Below are positions 63,901-64,000 of a DNA stretch of 64,000 bases, in pieces; the stretch's first letter is position 1; every line of letters starts with the position of its first letter. The notes under the pieces were generated by a model. The model was given only the letters and a program-made list of their open reading frames with translations, had not been told where the DNA came from and made no database searches. This stretch comes from Spirodela intermedia. Taxonomy: Eukaryota; Streptophyta; Magnoliopsida; Alismatales; Araceae. The translations under genes and the position numbers were made by a program. Where the stretch lies: positions 8,711,878 through 8,775,877 of the forward strand of contig LR746264.1 in the NCBI GenBank assembly GCA_902729315.2, given 5' to 3'.

Positions 63901-64000
63901 CTTTATGTTGACTTGCGATCTGCGGAGAAAGTCGGATCAAGTAAAAGTGCTACTTGCTTGCCGGGCATGGTGTTGAATCTAAAGAAACCTGTACAATATG
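57960..64000 (+). CDS. UGP3: UTP--glucose-1-phosphate uridylyltransferase 3, chloroplastic (UGP3), 5' part, cut by the window end
   Basis: UGP3 makes UDP-glucose in the plastid for sulfolipid (SQDG) synthesis, upstream of SQD1. Exons: 57960-58663, 59389-59569, 59710-59859, 60203-60364, 60474-60646, 60753-60819, 62464-62630, and 63867 to beyond 64000; phases agree. The start is ATG 57960, followed by a Ser/Arg/Pro-rich transit-peptide-like stretch. Matching family blocks: [48 protein letters not shown], the nucleotide-binding LGGSGDRLG (about 305-313), [101 protein letters not shown] and [19 protein letters not shown]. The last exon needs a weak acceptor (GCGATGAAG) to keep frame. The stop is outside the window. 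Confidence 0.95.
62760..63370. repeat. Probable LTR-retrotransposon-derived segment in intron 7 of UGP3
   Basis: This 600 bp lies in the intron between 62630 and 63867 and is less AT-rich than its surroundings. On the minus strand it has a TATAAAAATGAG box followed by an R/U5-like stretch, and at 63345-63360 there is a polypurine-like CTGAGGGGGGATCACA on the plus strand. Short duplicated phrases (CTTAAACGCTCCTAAAA / CTTAAATACTCCTAAAA near 63059 and 63117) add to the repeat-like look. No coding domain and no clear termini were found. Confidence 0.35.

Noticed and set aside
1-64000. Prokaryote-type systems: CRISPR arrays, operons, prophage, toxin-antitoxin pairs
   Set aside because: The DNA is a plant nuclear locus with spliced genes; no spaced repeat arrays or clustered short co-directional frames of that kind were seen.

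Overview
This window is nuclear DNA from a flowering plant. Spliced genes have GT-AG introns, many of them long and AT-rich, and the intergenic DNA holds LTR-retrotransposon debris and many GA/CT microsatellites. Several genes have very GC-rich coding exons in an AT-rich background, which is commonest in monocots, so a monocot is my best guess. The sequence alone does not fix the lineage. No CRISPR array, tRNA or rRNA gene was seen, and nothing looks prokaryotic.

Layout. 233-24643 (-) is one 22-exon, 24 kb gene for the Rab3GAP catalytic subunit. Its introns carry a deleted Copia element, a 299 bp solo LTR with a clean target-site duplication, and two opposed copies of another LTR-like repeat. 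24644-28434 has no gene I can name; it holds exon-like fragments, a degenerate direct repeat and a 24 bp palindrome. 28435-30378 (-) is an intronless peptide-N-glycanase A-type amidase. 30940-33205 (-) is a two-exon MSP-plus-ankyrin protein of the VAPYRIN type. 34606-35331 (+) is a glutaredoxin-domain, cysteine-rich protein. 37145-41667 (+) is SAM50, the mitochondrial outer-membrane beta-barrel assembly factor. It converges on 42085-45243 (-), an ETO1-like BTB/TPR protein. 46039-50635 (-) is a two-exon PPR protein of the At2g30100 type. 53816-55215 (+) is a GARP/MYB-like repressor. 57960 to the window end (+) is the 5' part of UGP3, the plastid UDP-glucose pyrophosphorylase of sulfolipid synthesis.

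The genes are independently transcribed housekeeping and regulatory loci with no operon-like logic. They cover Rab GTPase control, apoplastic N-glycan removal, intracellular accommodation of symbionts (for the VAPYRIN type), organelle protein assembly, ethylene control and plastid lipid synthesis. Gene models were built by hand: exon lengths and phases were checked so that every junction stays in frame, and conserved family motifs were matched from memory. No database search was run.
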